Assembly (NCBI RefSeq): GCF_022539505.1
Contig: NC_061512.1
Span: 152,007,962-152,071,961 of the forward strand
Reading direction: 5' to 3'
From: Lolium rigidum
Lineage: Eukaryota > Streptophyta > Magnoliopsida > Poales > Poaceae
DNA length: 64,000 bases
Shown: piece after piece, positions 20,379 to 32,539 of the stretch
Layout: every line of letters begins with the position of its first letter
Numbering within the stretch: the stretch's first letter is position 1
Notes under the pieces: model-generated
Databases searched by the model: none
Seen by the model: only the letters and a program-made list of their open reading frames with translations
What the model was told of the DNA's origin: nothing
Position numbers and translations under genes: made by a program

Positions 20379-21448
20379 ATGGATATGGGGGCGGAGAGTG
20401 AGAAGGAGCTGGAGCCGGCGCCGGAATCGGCGAAATTGGTGGATCCTGTCTTCACTGCAGGGTCGGACACACAGCTGAAGAAGGAAGAATTCTTGATGGA
20501 GGAAGGCGTTTTGGAGATCGATCTAGGTCGTAGGTCGTCCAATACAGTTCAGCTCTTGGTATGGGAGGTTAATGGTGATAAATTTGGCAGAGACATGAGT
20601 AATTTACCCAGTATCTTGCGTGACCTTCGTCCACATCTGGGAAGAAATCTGCTGCAGAGAGTGTAAATGTTCAGAAGGAGCAAGAAAAAGGGGTCAAGTT
20701 GCAAGCATTGCACACTGTTCCTGGCTACACGTTTGATCCTGGAGTGCTTCCATATTCTTTGAGACACGAAATGTCTCAAGGAAAACTTGTAGCTGAACAT
20801 AAAGAAGAACAGAGCATGCAGGGGGCAGAAGGGGATTGTAGACTTGCTGCCAGAGGAGATTCGGAGGATGACTACATTGTCACCATGCCAGTAATAGATG
20901 TACTGCAGATAACAGCTACAGTTGTAAACCTGAATGTAAAGGAGTTTACGAATAGCTTTGGTACTGCTTTCATTGGTGATGAACATGTTACCAAAACAGT
21001 GGAAAATCTGAGCATCAAGCAGCCGCGAGTGAGGTGGCACCATTGGGAGCAGAAGAGAGAAGAGGAAAATGATCCCTGCCTCTTACATGCGGCAAAGAAG
21101 ATTCTGGTTCAGGTGACTAAGCTGGAGGTTTGCCTGGGGAAGGAAGGCCTTCCCAAGCTGAGAGATCATGAGGGACAGACAGAAGCAGAAAATGCAATGG
21201 GGCTTGCAGCTGAGAGTTATCAGTTTGATAAGCGAGTAGTGTGTGAGTCCCTAAAGGTGTTAGCTGAATGTAGGGATGATCACCGTACCATAGGAGCAAC
21301 AGGGGACACGTTGTTACAGCCAGCCAGAGTAGACCAGCCAGGTGACATAGGGAACGAGATGATTCTGAAGCAGGTGGACTGCAAGAAGACCGATCCGGAC
21401 ACGGACGGCATAGAACCGGGCAGCGATGAGGGTGCCTGGAAGAAGTAA
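20379..21448 (+). pseudogene. LINE ORF1 remnant
   Basis: Two open frames (20379-20666 and 20699-21448) belong to the acidic C-terminal part of a plant LINE ORF1, offset by a frameshift near 20650-20700. No CCHC knuckle or DUF4283-type domain is visible, consistent with 5' truncation. The last frame ends TAA overlapping the ORF2 ATG by one base (TAATG at 21446-21450), an arrangement suited to termination-reinitiation. Confidence 0.68.
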
Positions 21449-24400
21449 TGCGGATACTGATATGGAACTGCCGAGGCCTAGGGCAGCCTCGGACAGTTCA
21501 GGAGCTCGCACAGCTGGTGCGGGAGTACAAGCCCACTCTGGTTTTCCTGTCAGAGACTAGACAAAAGAAATTCGCGGTGGAGAGAGTTTGTAGCCGCGTC
21601 GGGTATTCCAACTGCCTGCCAGTCTGCGTAGAAGGTAAAGGTGGGGGGATTGCCCTCTTTGTTAGTGATAGTGTGAGTTTAGATCTAATCAGTTTTGGGC
21701 CTCATCACATTGATACCATGGTAACTGACCTTGATGGAAGAAAAGCCAGGTACACTTTTGTTTATGGTGAACCTCGCCCGCAAGATCGTCCAGAATTTTG
21801 GAAACTTCTAAAAAGAATAAAGGACAAATCTCAGGAACCATGGTTTGTTGCTGGAGACTTCAACGAAGCCATGTTCCAGTCTGAACAGTGGTCCGCATCT
21901 AAAAGAAGCGAGAGACGCATGTGGGATTTCAGAGAGGCTCTGGAGTTCTGTAACCTGCATGACCTGGGCTTCCATGGGTGTCCGTGGACTTTTGATAATA
22001 AACAGTTAGGGCGAAAGAATGTAAGAGTTCGTCTCGATAGAGCTGTGGCTTGCCCTTCATGGTCACAGTTATTCCCCTCAAACTACAGTTCAGCATATTG
22101 TGTCTTCATTGTTCGGACCATTGTCCCATTGTGATCAGCTTGTTGAATGAACAAAACCATCAGTTATCGCAACAACCTAGATATGAGGCCATGTGGGAGA
22201 GAGATGCTTTTTTTGCAGAGTGCGTGGATGAGGTTTGGCACCACCTCAGCCCTGCCAAGAATCTGGAAGATATCCAAGGCAAACTCGCTCTTGCCATGTC
22301 ATCTATGATGACGTGGAGTAGAGAGAAGTTTGGATCGATCAACAGAGATAAGAGAACTGAAGAAAAAGCTTGGTAGGTTACAAAATGGAAACTACCACCG
22401 TAACAAGCAAGAAATCCAGCGAGTCTCCGCTAGGCTCGATGAGATCCTCCATTGAGAAGAGATAATGTGGAGGCAAAGATCGAGAATTAGTTGGCTGAAG
22501 GAGGGAGATCAAAACACAAAAATTTTCCACCGGAAAGCTACAGGAAGAGCCAAGAAGAATACGATAAGAAAGTTGAAGAAGAGAGATGGCACTGAAAATA
22601 CTAATCAAGATGAGTTCAGAGAGCTAGCCAGCAGTTTCTTTAAAGAGCTTTACACCGAAGACCCTATAGTTGATCTTGCTGCATTGTTAGACCTGATCCA
22701 GCCGATGATTTCAGACCAGGTCAATCATGCTCTTTTGGCAGAGCTAACGGAAGACGAGATGGTGGCGCCTTATTCCAAATTGGACCCCTGAAGGCCCCGG
22801 GACCAGATGGCCTACCCGCGAGATTCTTTCAGCGCAACTGGGGCCTACTCAAAAAAGAGGTATGTGATGCCATAAAACAATTCTTCCGGGATGGCGACCT
22901 TCCGGACGACTTCAACATGACCAAAATTGTCCTGATACCGAAATCGAATGATGCCTCGGATCTCAAAGATTACAGACCTATTTCTTTGTGCAATGTCATA
23001 TACAAAATCTTATCAAAATGCCTACTTAACAGACTCAGACCACACCTCCAAGAGCTGATCTCGGAAACTCAAAGTGCCTTCTTACCAGGTAGACTAATAT
23101 CAGATAATGCTCTTATTGCATTTGAATGCTTCCATGCCATTCACAGATCCAGGAAAGGAGAGGACTCCTTCTGCGCGTATAAAATGGATTTATCGAAGGC
23201 ATACGATAGAGTCGACTGGAATTTCTTGGAAGGTGTTATCCTCAAAATGGGTTTCGACAAAAAATGGGTTAGTTGGATCATGAGATGTCTGAGATCCGTC
23301 AAGTTCTCGGTACTGGTCAATGGGCAACTTATGGAGACTTTCATACCATCGAGGGGCCTAAGGCAGGGAGATCCACTCTCTCCCTACCTTTTTCTCTTTG
23401 TTGCTGAAAGCCTCACCAAAGTGATCAATAAAGCTGTCCAAGCTAATATGCTCCAGGAGTTCAAGATATGCAGAAACTCTCCTGGTATTTCACATTTGAT
23501 GTTCGCCGATGACTGCCTCTTGTTCTTCCGTGCAAGCCAAGACCAAGCAAGCGTGATAAAAGACGTAATATCTGCCTTTGAAGAGGGCTCGGGCCAGCTC
23601 CTTAGTGCTAACAAATGCTCGCTTTTGTTCAGCGATAACTGCCCCGAGCCCATCCAACAACAAGTGAGACAAATTCTAGATGTGTCCCGTGATACGTTTG
23701 AAGATAAATACTTGGGATATCCAACACCTGGGGGTCGGATGAGAAAAGGAAAGTTTCAACCATCAAAGGAACGCATGTCCAAGAAACTTAACAATTGGGC
23801 AGAACGACTGATGCCAATGGGAGCGAAAGATGAGCTTATTAAATCTGTAGCCCAGGCCATACCCATCCATATCATGAGTATATTCAAGCTCCCAGCGGGT
23901 TTCCACGATGATTACATGAAGCTAGTGTGGAATTTCTGGCGGGGCGAAGATGAGAAGAAGAGGAAAGTTCATTGGGCAGCTTGGGATATCCTGGCGAGTC
24001 CTAAGAATCTAGGTGGGATCGGTTTCAGAGATACAAAATTGATGAACCCCAAGTGTTGCTTGCAAGACAGTGTTGGAGGATCATCAATAATCCCAATAGC
24101 CTATGTGCCAGGTTGCTCAAATCAATCTACTTCCCTCGTGGAAATTTCATGGACACTGTGTTCAGACAAGATGCCTCTCCCTCGTGGCACGACATTGAGT
24201 ATGGCCTCGAATTAATTAAGGAGGGGATTATTACAAGAGTTGGTAATGGCAAGAGCATCAACATATGGAGAGACAACTGGCTACCTAGAGATTATAATCT
24301 CAAGGTAACCCCAGGAAAAACTAACACCAGGGTTCGCCGAGTTAATCAACTTCTTCGTAATGGTAGCAATGAGTGGAATGAAGATTTGGTTAAGAAGGTA

Positions 24401-25580
24401 TGCTACAGCCAAGACGTCGAGTGGATCCTAAAGCTGAAACTCCCGATCACCCCCTGTGAGGATCTAGTTGCCTGGCACTATGAACAATCAGGGGTGTTCT
24501 CTGTGAAAAGCGCTTACAGATTAGCATACAATTTGCAGCATGGTGTTAGGTGGTATGCAGGAAATAGTGAAAACCATGACAACACCAGAAACCTGTGGAA
24601 GCTGTTCTGGAATGCAAATGTGCCGAAGAAGGTAAGGATTTTTGGTTGGAGGGCTGCCCGTGACAATCTCGCAACCAAAAGAAATAAATTGAAGATGACT
24701 CTCGAAACTGACGGTATATGTAATATATGCGGAAGGGAGGAAGAAGATAGTTTTCATGCTATTGTCAGCTGCACGAAATCGAGAGCACTGAGACATGAAA
24801 TGAGGAAGCACTGGCAGATTCCACCAGAGCACATTTTTACCTACACGGGCCCAGATTGGCTACAAAATCTGCTGATGAATTTGAACCCAACACAAAGAAG
24901 TCAGATTTTGATGTTGTTGTGGAGATCTTGGCATCTCCGTAATGATATCATCCATGGCAGGGGCCAGGAAACAATTGCCAGGTCAGCTGCTTTCCTCATT
25001 GGCTATGACAGCTTCCTGCAGGACCTAAATCACAACCAACTTACTGCTCCAGGTTTGCCCCATACTCTATATCCATCGGCTTCTGATTTTAATGGCTCCG
25101 TTCATACCCCTAGCAGGAAGGTAAATATTATGAGCCCGGTTTGGTCTCCACTAAATGTTAATGAGCTGAAGATGAACGTGGATGCTGCCTTCTGTGCCGA
25201 GTCGGGAGAAGCTACTGCCGGAATAGCTGTGCGGGACCATCTAGGCTCGATCATCGTGGCGGCAAGCATCGTACTAGAAAGGTGCAGGGATGCAGAAGAG
25301 GCAGAAGCTACCGCAATTTGGGCTGGAATGAATCGTGCTATCCACCACAACCTGAAGCCGGTGATCTTGGAATCAGACAATGCTGTGGACTGTGGTTGTA
25401 GCCGCTGTGAATAGCCCAACGCCTAGTGTGTCTGCAATCTGGCATGTTTACAGAAATATTAATCTACTGAGAGATGTACTTCCAGGCTGTATTATATCTA
25501 AAATAGGGAGAAAGGGTAATGGTGTAGCCCATGATCTAGCTTTCCTAGCTAAACGTAGCGGTGACAGCATATTTGGCTGA
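21448..25580 (+). pseudogene. LINE ORF2: endonuclease, reverse transcriptase, RNase H (frameshifted)
   Basis: The endonuclease (21448-22134) has WNCRG, SETR and GDFNEA; its final SDHCPI motif is in another frame (from about 22110). An in-frame TGA follows the DEILH motif near 22453. RT shows [21 protein letters not shown], the catalytic DLSKAYDRVDW, LRQGDPLSPYLF and FADDCLLF (22465-24215, with one shift near 22775). A further shift near 24050 leads to the zf-RVT region (LFWNANVPKKVRIFGW, CNICGREEED) and RNase H (NVDAAF, ESDNAVD), whose end GNGVAHDLA lies in a last frame to 25580. Five or so lesions make it inactive. Confidence 0.9.
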
Positions 25581-25695
25581 AACCCATTCCTCGGTTTATC
25601 GGTGATCTTTGTAATCAAGATTCTGTACGTGGTTCTGTCAGTAATGAATGAAATGTCATTCCCCTCAAAAAAAGAAAGAAATGAAAACAGAAAAT

Positions 25696-26476
25696 CTAAT
25701 CTAAAACCAGCTATACATTTATTTTCTTCTTCTTTTTCTTTGATCTTGCTCAACATGCAAATATCACAAGTAAACAGAACAAGTGCAAGTGTATCTCTAC
25801 TGCTACGCTGCAGACTTGTACTAGTAAAACACGAGGCCACGCTAGGAAAAAGGCACAGCTAAAAACTGTACACGGCAAAGGATTTGGTATCCTTACAAAA
25901 AATAGTAGCAGGATGTGGTCTACTTAGAAATAAGTACAGTAAATTAATATTTAAAATAAATATTATTTCAAAAACGACGGATTATGTTTGCTAGGTTAGC
26001 CGCACCTTCGTCATCATAATTCGCGAATATTCAGACGAGAGCACGCACTATGTGCATGTGCATACGTTGTGTAACTCTATGTGTGTTTGTAATATTTTAG
26101 ATGACGACAAAAGCTCACTTTATAAGGTGTTGTTAACTTTTTTTCCCTTAACAATGTGGGACAAAAACACTCATATGCCTCCACCCCTAGTCTTCTACAC
26201 ACAGTTTTCTGAAATTAAATTGGGCCAAAGCTCATTGAAGCAATTGTAGTACTCTACTAGTGACCATCAAGAACCACCGCATCGACCTTCGCAGATATGT
26301 ACATTTCCAACCTCCGGCAAGTAGAGGTTCATTGGTCATTTTGTTTGATATAACACCTTTATTTAGAATTGCATTGATAGTAAGTCAGTGGTTTTTCTAG
26401 GAAATGGAGACGACATCGCTCGATGCGGATACATGGAAAGTGAAGACGGATGCTTTGTGCATCGGTGGAGATTGTA
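25696..26476. other. Unassigned sequence between LINE and MITE
   Basis: No gene recognised; short frames only. It is contiguous with 19685-20299 before LINE insertion. TA-rich stretches (25930-25980) carry no clear element ends. Confidence 0.45.
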
Positions 26477-26600
26477 CTCCCTCCGTCCCATGAAACATGT
26501 TAAAAGTTTGTCTGAATTTGAATGTATCTAGTCACTAAATAGTGTTTAGATACGTCCAAATTTAGACAAACTTCCGACAACTTCCGTGAGACGGAGGGAG
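26477..26600. mobile_element. Stowaway MITE (Tc1/mariner type)
   Basis: 124 bp with terminal inverted repeats CTCCCTCCGT and ACGGAGGGAG, flanked by TA on both sides (26475-26476 and 26601-26602). The interior is also largely palindromic. It has no coding capacity; mobility would come from a mariner-type transposase elsewhere. Confidence 0.93.
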
Positions 26601-26639
26601 TAATACGGATGCGGAGGCGGTTGTTGGGCCTAGGGCAAG

Positions 26640-28165
26640 GGTTGTGGAGCAGACAAATGCTCCCCATATCCAACCCTAAAGTTCCAATAGCACAAGATAG
26701 TGTAGGTTTACCAACTCTAGTAGTATTACCTTGAATTACCTTAGTAGAATCTTTGCATAAATAAACATCACAAGGAGTCTCTTCGTTTGATTCTTTGATG
26801 TACGAAATTTGAGGCTTCATAGTAATGTGTTCATATGGTTCATGACATCTTCTAGCACTCTTATTTGCAACAGTGGTGAGTACATTTTCCTTCACGCCGC
26901 TTGGATATGGAGGAGATTCCACATATTCTTCTGTAATAACAGAGGAAGCTTGTTGAACTTGTTTCTCAACTTTAGCAATATATGGTGAATCCTTAAGAGG
27001 TTCACTATAAAATTTAAATCCTTTCTTAGGAACATTCAAATGATTAGTAAAAGATTTAGAAATTTCTACTAAGATATGAGGACCAAGACAAAACGTATTC
27101 TTTAATTCTTCAAACAATATAGTAGTAGAGAAATTCTCTACACGCAAACAGAGCTTGGCTCTGGTGGTTAGGTCCTTTGTGGTGGAACTAGCTCACCCAG
27201 GTTCAACTCCTAGACTTGGCATGGATGTTTGTATTTCCCTGGATTTATTCCAGGATTTAACCGGCGTTATGTTTTCAGTGGTAGGTGACATGCCCGTCAA
27301 CAGCGAGACGCCAGTGGTGACTTCGTCAATCTGAAGATATACCGGCTCGGTCCCTCGGAGGTGCTCATAGAGGTAGGGTGCGCGTGCGTGCGTTCATAGG
27401 GGTGTTTGTACGTGCGTGTTTGTGAGCGTCTGCGTTGTACTATGTTCTCAAAAAAATTTCTCTACACATGCATATTCAAATTCAAAAATGAGGTTGGTTA
27501 CCTTTATCAAGATCCCATGCAGCAGAATTATTAGCAATAGTATTCAATAAATTCCTTGCTTCTTGTTGAGTTATATTACTGAAACTCCCTTCAGATGAAT
27601 TATCCAGAAAATCCATGTGATGTTGGGGCAGCGTCACATAGAAGTTTATCAATATAAGACTACAGGGAATACCATGATAAGGATTCTTAGAGATGAGATC
27701 ATTAAGCCTCCCCCAAGCTTGAGCAATACTTTCTCTAACATGCATGAGGCCAAAGGTTATAAATATGATAGCGATCAACATAAGCTTCTTTAGGAATATA
27801 GAACTTGGTATAAAAGGCTTTCCTCAGTAATTTCCAGTCAAGACGATATTTAACTTTCAGAGATCTAAACCATATGCGAGCATTAGCGGAAAGAGATAGA
27901 TATAATAATTTCCTATTCACATCATCATGAGGAACGCCGGCCAATTTAATAAAGAGCATAGATCTTCAATGGCATGTAAATGTTCCATAGCAGTTTGACT
28001 TTTATCCCCCGTGAAGGTTAGTTTCATAGCTTTCTTGGCAATAGCAATAGGAATTTGAAACACCAAATTAGGTTTAGGTGGTTTCTCTTCATTCTCTTTA
28101 ACAGATTGAGCATTAGCGTAATTATGTAAAATTAAGCAAATCTCTTCACGGCTAGACATACCCAT
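26640..28165 (-). pseudogene. gag: U: Athila-type gag fragment
   Basis: Reading minus from 28165, MGMSSREE starts the protein. Gag motifs follow in shifting frames: NARIWFRSL, FYTKFYIP, IYNLWPHA, IAQAWGRLNDL. After the SINE the C-terminal part (27147 to about 26640) continues up to just before the protease region. There are at least two frameshifts (near 27930 and 27740). The 5' leader upstream of the ATG (28166-28220) resembles that of A1 and is cut by W at 28226. The rest of the element lies outside the window or is lost. Confidence 0.8.
27147..27456 (+). mobile_element. tRNA-derived SINE (Poaceae type)
   Basis: A pol III A-box-like stretch (GGCTCTGGTGGTTAGG, about 27157-27172) and a B box (GGTTCAACTCC, 27200-27210) are spaced as in tRNA-derived SINEs. 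The body resembles grass SINEs with a CATAGGGGT-type 3' region, ending in an A run. Flanks TTCTCTACACGCA and TTCTCTACACATGCA look like a target duplication that has gained or lost two bases. It is inserted in the U gag. Confidence 0.85.
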
Positions 28166-28225
28166 GATTAGACAAATAGTAAATCATAAAAATAGTAAAA
28201 GTTTTCTTACCATACACTTGCCAAT

Positions 28226-30067
28226 TGTAACACCCCAAAATTTCAAAACAAAGAAAAACTCAATTTCCCTTATTCCAAAATTTGGAGCCAACAAAAACTT
28301 GCCCTTTTTCAAAATCTTTTCTATTAAGTGAAATAGGGAAGGATTGCTTTTGCCATGATTGTTTGTTTGAAGTATGGAACATGCTTCTAAACCATAAACC
28401 CTACCCTTTTCAAAATCAAAAAGGAACAAAGAAAAGAAAAGAAAAGAAAAAGCATATGTGAGCTTATGGCCATTTTTGCAAATAATGGCCTATGTCATAT
28501 TTACTTTACCTAAATGGTTTTTTTACCATTAACAAATTTAACCTAATACTAAATGAACCCAAAATAATACAATTTGGTCAAAGAAAATGAAAACAAAAGA
28601 AAAGAAATTAAAAATAACATCACATATGAACCTATGGCCACCTTTGCAAATCTTCACCTAGGCCATGGTTACCTTGTATAAATGGTTTGGAAACCTTACC
28701 AAACTCATAATAATCACATTTGAATCAAATAAATACAAAACAAATCAAAAGAAATATCAAAACCAAGTTACATGTGATAATGGTCATTTCTGACTTTTAT
28801 ATCAGGGTACCTAATTTGAGCCCCTGTATTAAGCAATTTCTAAACTAAACTTTATCAATTCTTTTCTCCTCATCCAAGAACTCATCAAGGTGATCACATT
28901 TTGTGTTGACCATCCATACAAATTCTTTTTCAATTGCTTATTATAAGCATGCCAAGTGGCAACATTGAATCAGATTCTAGATCATCCCACTTTTGATTTT
29001 CACCAAACCTTCTCCAATTTGCAAACCAACACCATCACTAAGCCCCAAACATTATTTGACTCACACCCATAAAAGAGTTTGGCAAAATTTAAATTCAAAT
29101 TTCATTCGGCCATTTCATCAAACACCTTGTGTGCACTATTTGGCAAATTGGACACACACTAAAACCTAGTGGATTTTAGCATGCACTTGGATGCTCTGGT
29201 CATCCACATTATCCCTCCACCTCTCCTCTACCTCACCATGCCCTTGCTTCACTGTTCCAAGGCCACACATGACCATGCCAAGCCATGCCAATCACCATGT
29301 CATCAACCTTGCCAACTCTCTCCCCTTCCCTCTCCTTTCACTCTCACCTTGTCAAATAGACAACACACACTCCCCTGGTCATGCTCCTGCACGCCATTGG
29401 CCAAGGAGAGCCCTGCCTTGGCTAGCACAGGACACGCCCACGACGTCCAGGCGCGCCAGAGCGTGCATGGCCACGCCCACTGCCCACGCACGGCACCGCG
29501 TCGCCCCTCGTCATTCCGTCCTCCCCCTGCATCCCCTTCACCTCCATTCGCTCCTCCCTCGTCCGGAGAACCACCCAGACACGCTCATTGGACCGGCCCC
29601 GTCCTCTAGCCACCGCCACGACGGTGACGCCCGTCGGCGACCCCACGGACACGCACGTCGCCAGGACGCTACCGTCATCAAAAGCATCCGCCATCTCGTC
29701 CTTCAGACCCGTCGTGACGTGGTGAACCATCATGCGTCTTTGCCCTGCCCTTTGGCCGCCCGAAGAGAGCCCCTTCCATTCGCCGGCGAGGAAGCCCCGC
29801 AGCACCTCGCGACCCTATAAAAGGAGCCATCCCTCTCTCAAATGTGGCACACCATTCACCTCCCCTCTCCTCCCTGAGCAAGCTAGCCAATCCCCACCTC
29901 CCAATTTGAGCTCTATCGCCGGAATTTCGCCGGAGTTCGCCGCGGCCGTAGCCAGACGGAGGCAACGACTCTGACCACCTCAGCCTCTCCCCCGACCCTC
30001 GTTCGCCTCGCCATCGTCTTCCACGTCGAACGGCGCCAACGCCTACCCTCGCCGGAGCCCAGGTGAG
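28226..30067 (+). repeat. W 5' LTR, left part
   Basis: It matches the W 3' LTR (62490-63556) closely over the shared first 1.07 kb. It is interrupted by E after GTGAG (30063-30067). A clear TATA box, TATAAAAGG, lies at 29816-29824; open frames at 29169-29820 are GC-rich by-products. Confidence 0.9.
29816..29824 (+). promoter_or_regulatory. W LTR TATA box
   Basis: TATAAAAGG about 1.6 kb into the 5' LTR, followed by CT-rich leader-like DNA; the likely core promoter for W transcripts. Confidence 0.6.
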
Positions 30068-31660
30068 TGATACGTCTCCGACGTATCGATAATTTCTTAT
30101 GTTCCATGCTACATTATTGATGATATCTACATGTTTTATACACATTATATGTCGTATTTATGCATTTTCTGGCACTAACCTATTAACAAGATGCCGAAGA
30201 GCCAGTTGCTGTTTTCTGCTGTTTTTGGTTTCAGAAATCCTAGTAAAGAAATATTCTCGGAATTGGACGAAATCAACGCCCAGGGTCCTATTTTGCCACG
30301 AAGCTTCCGGAAGACCGAAGGAGAGTCGAAGTGGGGCCACGAGGTGGCGAAACACCAGGGCGGCGCGGCCCGGGCCCCGGCCGCGCCGACCTATGGTGTG
30401 GGCCCCTCGTGCCGCCTCTTTACCTGCCCTTCCGCCTACAAATAGCCTCCGTCGCGAAAACCCCGAGTACCGAGAGCCACGATACGGAAAACCTTGCGAG
30501 ACGCCGCCGCCGCCAATCCCATCTCGGGGGATTCGGAGATCTCCTCCGGCACCCTGCCGGAGAGGGGATTCATCTCCCGGAGGACTCTTCACCGCCATGG
30601 TCGCCTCCGGAGTGATGAGTGAGTAGTTCACCCCTGGACTATGGGTCCATAGCAGTAGCTAGATGGTTGTCTTCTCCTCATTGTGCTTCATTGTTGGATC
30701 TTGTGAGCTGCCTAACATGATCAAGATCATCTATCTGTAATACTATATGTTGTGTTTGTTGGGATCCGATGAATAGAGAATATTATGTTATGTTAATTAT
30801 CAAGTTATTACCTATGTGTTGTTTATGATCTTGCATGCTCTCCGTTATTAGTAGAGGCTCTGGCCAAGTTTTTGCTCTTAACTCCAAGAGGGAGTATTTA
30901 TGCTCGATAGTGGGTTCATGCCTCCATTAAATGCGGGACAGTGACAGAAAGTTCTAAGGTTGTGGATGTGCTGTTGCCACTAGGGATAAAACATTGATGC
31001 TATGTCTAAGGATGTAGTTATTGATTACATTACGCGCCATACTTAATGCAATTGTCTGTTGTTTTGCAACTTAATACTGGAAGGGGTTCGGATGATAACC
31101 TGAAGGTGAACTTTTTAGGCATAGATGCATGCTGGATAGCGGTCTATGTACTTTGTCGTAATGCCCAATTAAATCTCACTATATTTATCATGTCATGTAT
31201 GTGCATTGTTATGCCCTCTCTATTTGTCAATTGCCCGACTGTAATTTGTTCACCCAACATGCTTTTATCTTATGGGAGAGACACCTCTAGTGAACTGTGG
31301 ACCCCGGTCCTATTCTTTACATCGCATACAATCTACTTGCAATACTTGTTTTACTGTTTTCTCGCAAACAATCATCTTCCACACAATACGGTTAATCCTT
31401 TGTTACAGCAAGCCGGTGAGATTGACAACCTCACTCGTTTCGTTGGGGCAAAGTACTTTGGTTGTGTTGTGCAGGTTCCACGTTGGCGCCGGAATCTCCG
31501 GTGTTGCGCCGCACTACATCCCGCCGCCATCAACCTTCAACGTGCTTCTTGACTCCTACTGGTTCGATTAAACCTTGGTTTCTTGCGAGGGAAACTTGCC
31601 GCTGTGCGCATCACACCTTCCTCTTGGGGTTCCCAATGGACGTGTCAACTACACGCATCA
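30068..31660 (+). repeat. E 5' LTR
   Basis: 1593 bp, TGATACGTCTCC to CTACACGCATCA. A GC-rich hairpin at 30356-30396 is followed by a TATA-like TACAAATA at 30437-30444. Confidence 0.93.
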
Positions 31661-31670
31661 AGCAAATTTA

Positions 31671-31688
31671 CGGCGCCGTTGTCGGGGA
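31671..31688 (+). promoter_or_regulatory. E primer binding site (tRNA-Asp type, two mismatches)
   Basis: CGGCGCCGTTGTCGGGGA, 10 bp after the LTR end. Compared with the A1 site it differs at the first base and at one T for C. Confidence 0.78.
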
Positions 31689-31990
31689 GATCAAGACACG
31701 CTGCAAGGGGAGTCTCCACTTCCCAATCTCTTTACTTTGTTTTTGTCTTGCTTTATTTTATTTACTACTTTGTTTGCTGCATTATATCAAAATACAAAAA
31801 AAATTAGTTGCTAGCTTTACTTTATTTACTGTCTTGCTTTCTATATCAAAAACACAAAAAAATTAGTTACTTGCATTTGCTTTACTTATTTCAACATGTT
31901 TCCTTTTAATTTTACTGTAAAATATATACCTGTGGACAAGGGTCTATAATTGGAAGAGATAATATAGAAGAATTTTTCACCCATGTTAGT

Positions 31991-32539
31991 ATGCATGAAG
32001 ATCTTAAAGATATACCACTTGCAAAAGCTGTCCCTACTTATGAAGATGCCTCTGTTTGTTTGGTACGCATGATGGAAGCTAGGTTTATTAGTCTCAACCC
32101 CATGATACAACACATGTTTCTTACACTTTACGATATGGAGCGGGGAGAGAAGAGAGATTTTGTTCTAAAAGTCTTAGTGCGAGAATTTGAAGATATAGCT
32201 ATAGAAGCTAGAAAAGTTTTTATTAAGCATAAGAGGCTTGGCTTTTATACCGACTTTAAAAGAACACTTGAAAAAATGGATATGTATAGAATAAAATACA
32301 CTGATAATGCTAATGATGGTGAGGAGATCAAAGCACCAATACCATGTAAGCTCCTAGCAATGAATGAAGCGCTAGAAAATAACTATGCTTGGCTTGTTCC
32401 TGAAAATTTGTTTGATGAGAGTAGCAAGCCCAAGACTAATGAAAAGGGAGCCGCTGAAACTTATGTATCCAATATACTATGCATGGTTGAGAAAACTCCA
32501 AACCCCGCTGAAGATGCATCATCTCTCGATAACACTTGA
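31991..32539 (+). CDS. E internal ORF, 182 residues, unknown function
   Basis: An open frame beginning MHEDLKDIPLAK and ending AEDASSLDNT. The frame is open a little upstream of this ATG, so the start is uncertain. The protein is soluble-looking, mixed acidic and basic, with a helical central part rich in Arg, Lys and Glu (about residues 50-100). No Gag, protease or RT motif is visible, and there is no signal peptide or membrane segment. It is the only coding region in E and occupies the gag position after the primer site. I do not recognise the family. Confidence 0.55.
   Translation: MHEDLKDIPLAKAVPTYEDASVCLVRMMEARFISLNPMIQHMFLTLYDMERGEKRDFVLKVLVREFEDIAIEARKVFIKHKRLGFYTDFKRTLEKMDMYRIKYTDNANDGEEIKAPIPCKLLAMNEALENNYAWLVPENLFDESSKPKTNEKGAAETYVSNILCMVEKTPNPAEDASSLDNT

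Larger units (their letters stand above)
20317..25678 (+). mobile_element. L1-type LINE with RNase H, 5'-truncated
   Basis: A 17-bp direct repeat AAATGAAAACAGAAAAT flanks it (20300-20316 and 25679-25695). The 3' end is A-rich (CAAAAAAAGAAAG). It encodes part of ORF1, then endonuclease, reverse transcriptase, a zinc-binding region and RNase H. The usual RNA-binding N-terminal part of ORF1 is missing, so it is 5'-truncated. The first 58 bp includes a 39-bp segment that is the reverse complement of DNA just past the 3' end. Confidence 0.92.

Noticed and set aside
27157..27210. A functional tRNA gene
   Set aside because: A- and B-box-like motifs are present, but there is no cloverleaf with an anticodon arm; the long 3' body, A tail and duplication identify a SINE.
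29169..30145. Long GC-rich open frames on both strands as a host gene
   Set aside because: They lie wholly in the W LTR, overlap on both strands, lack any recognisable domain, and the matching 3' LTR shows the same DNA for its available part.
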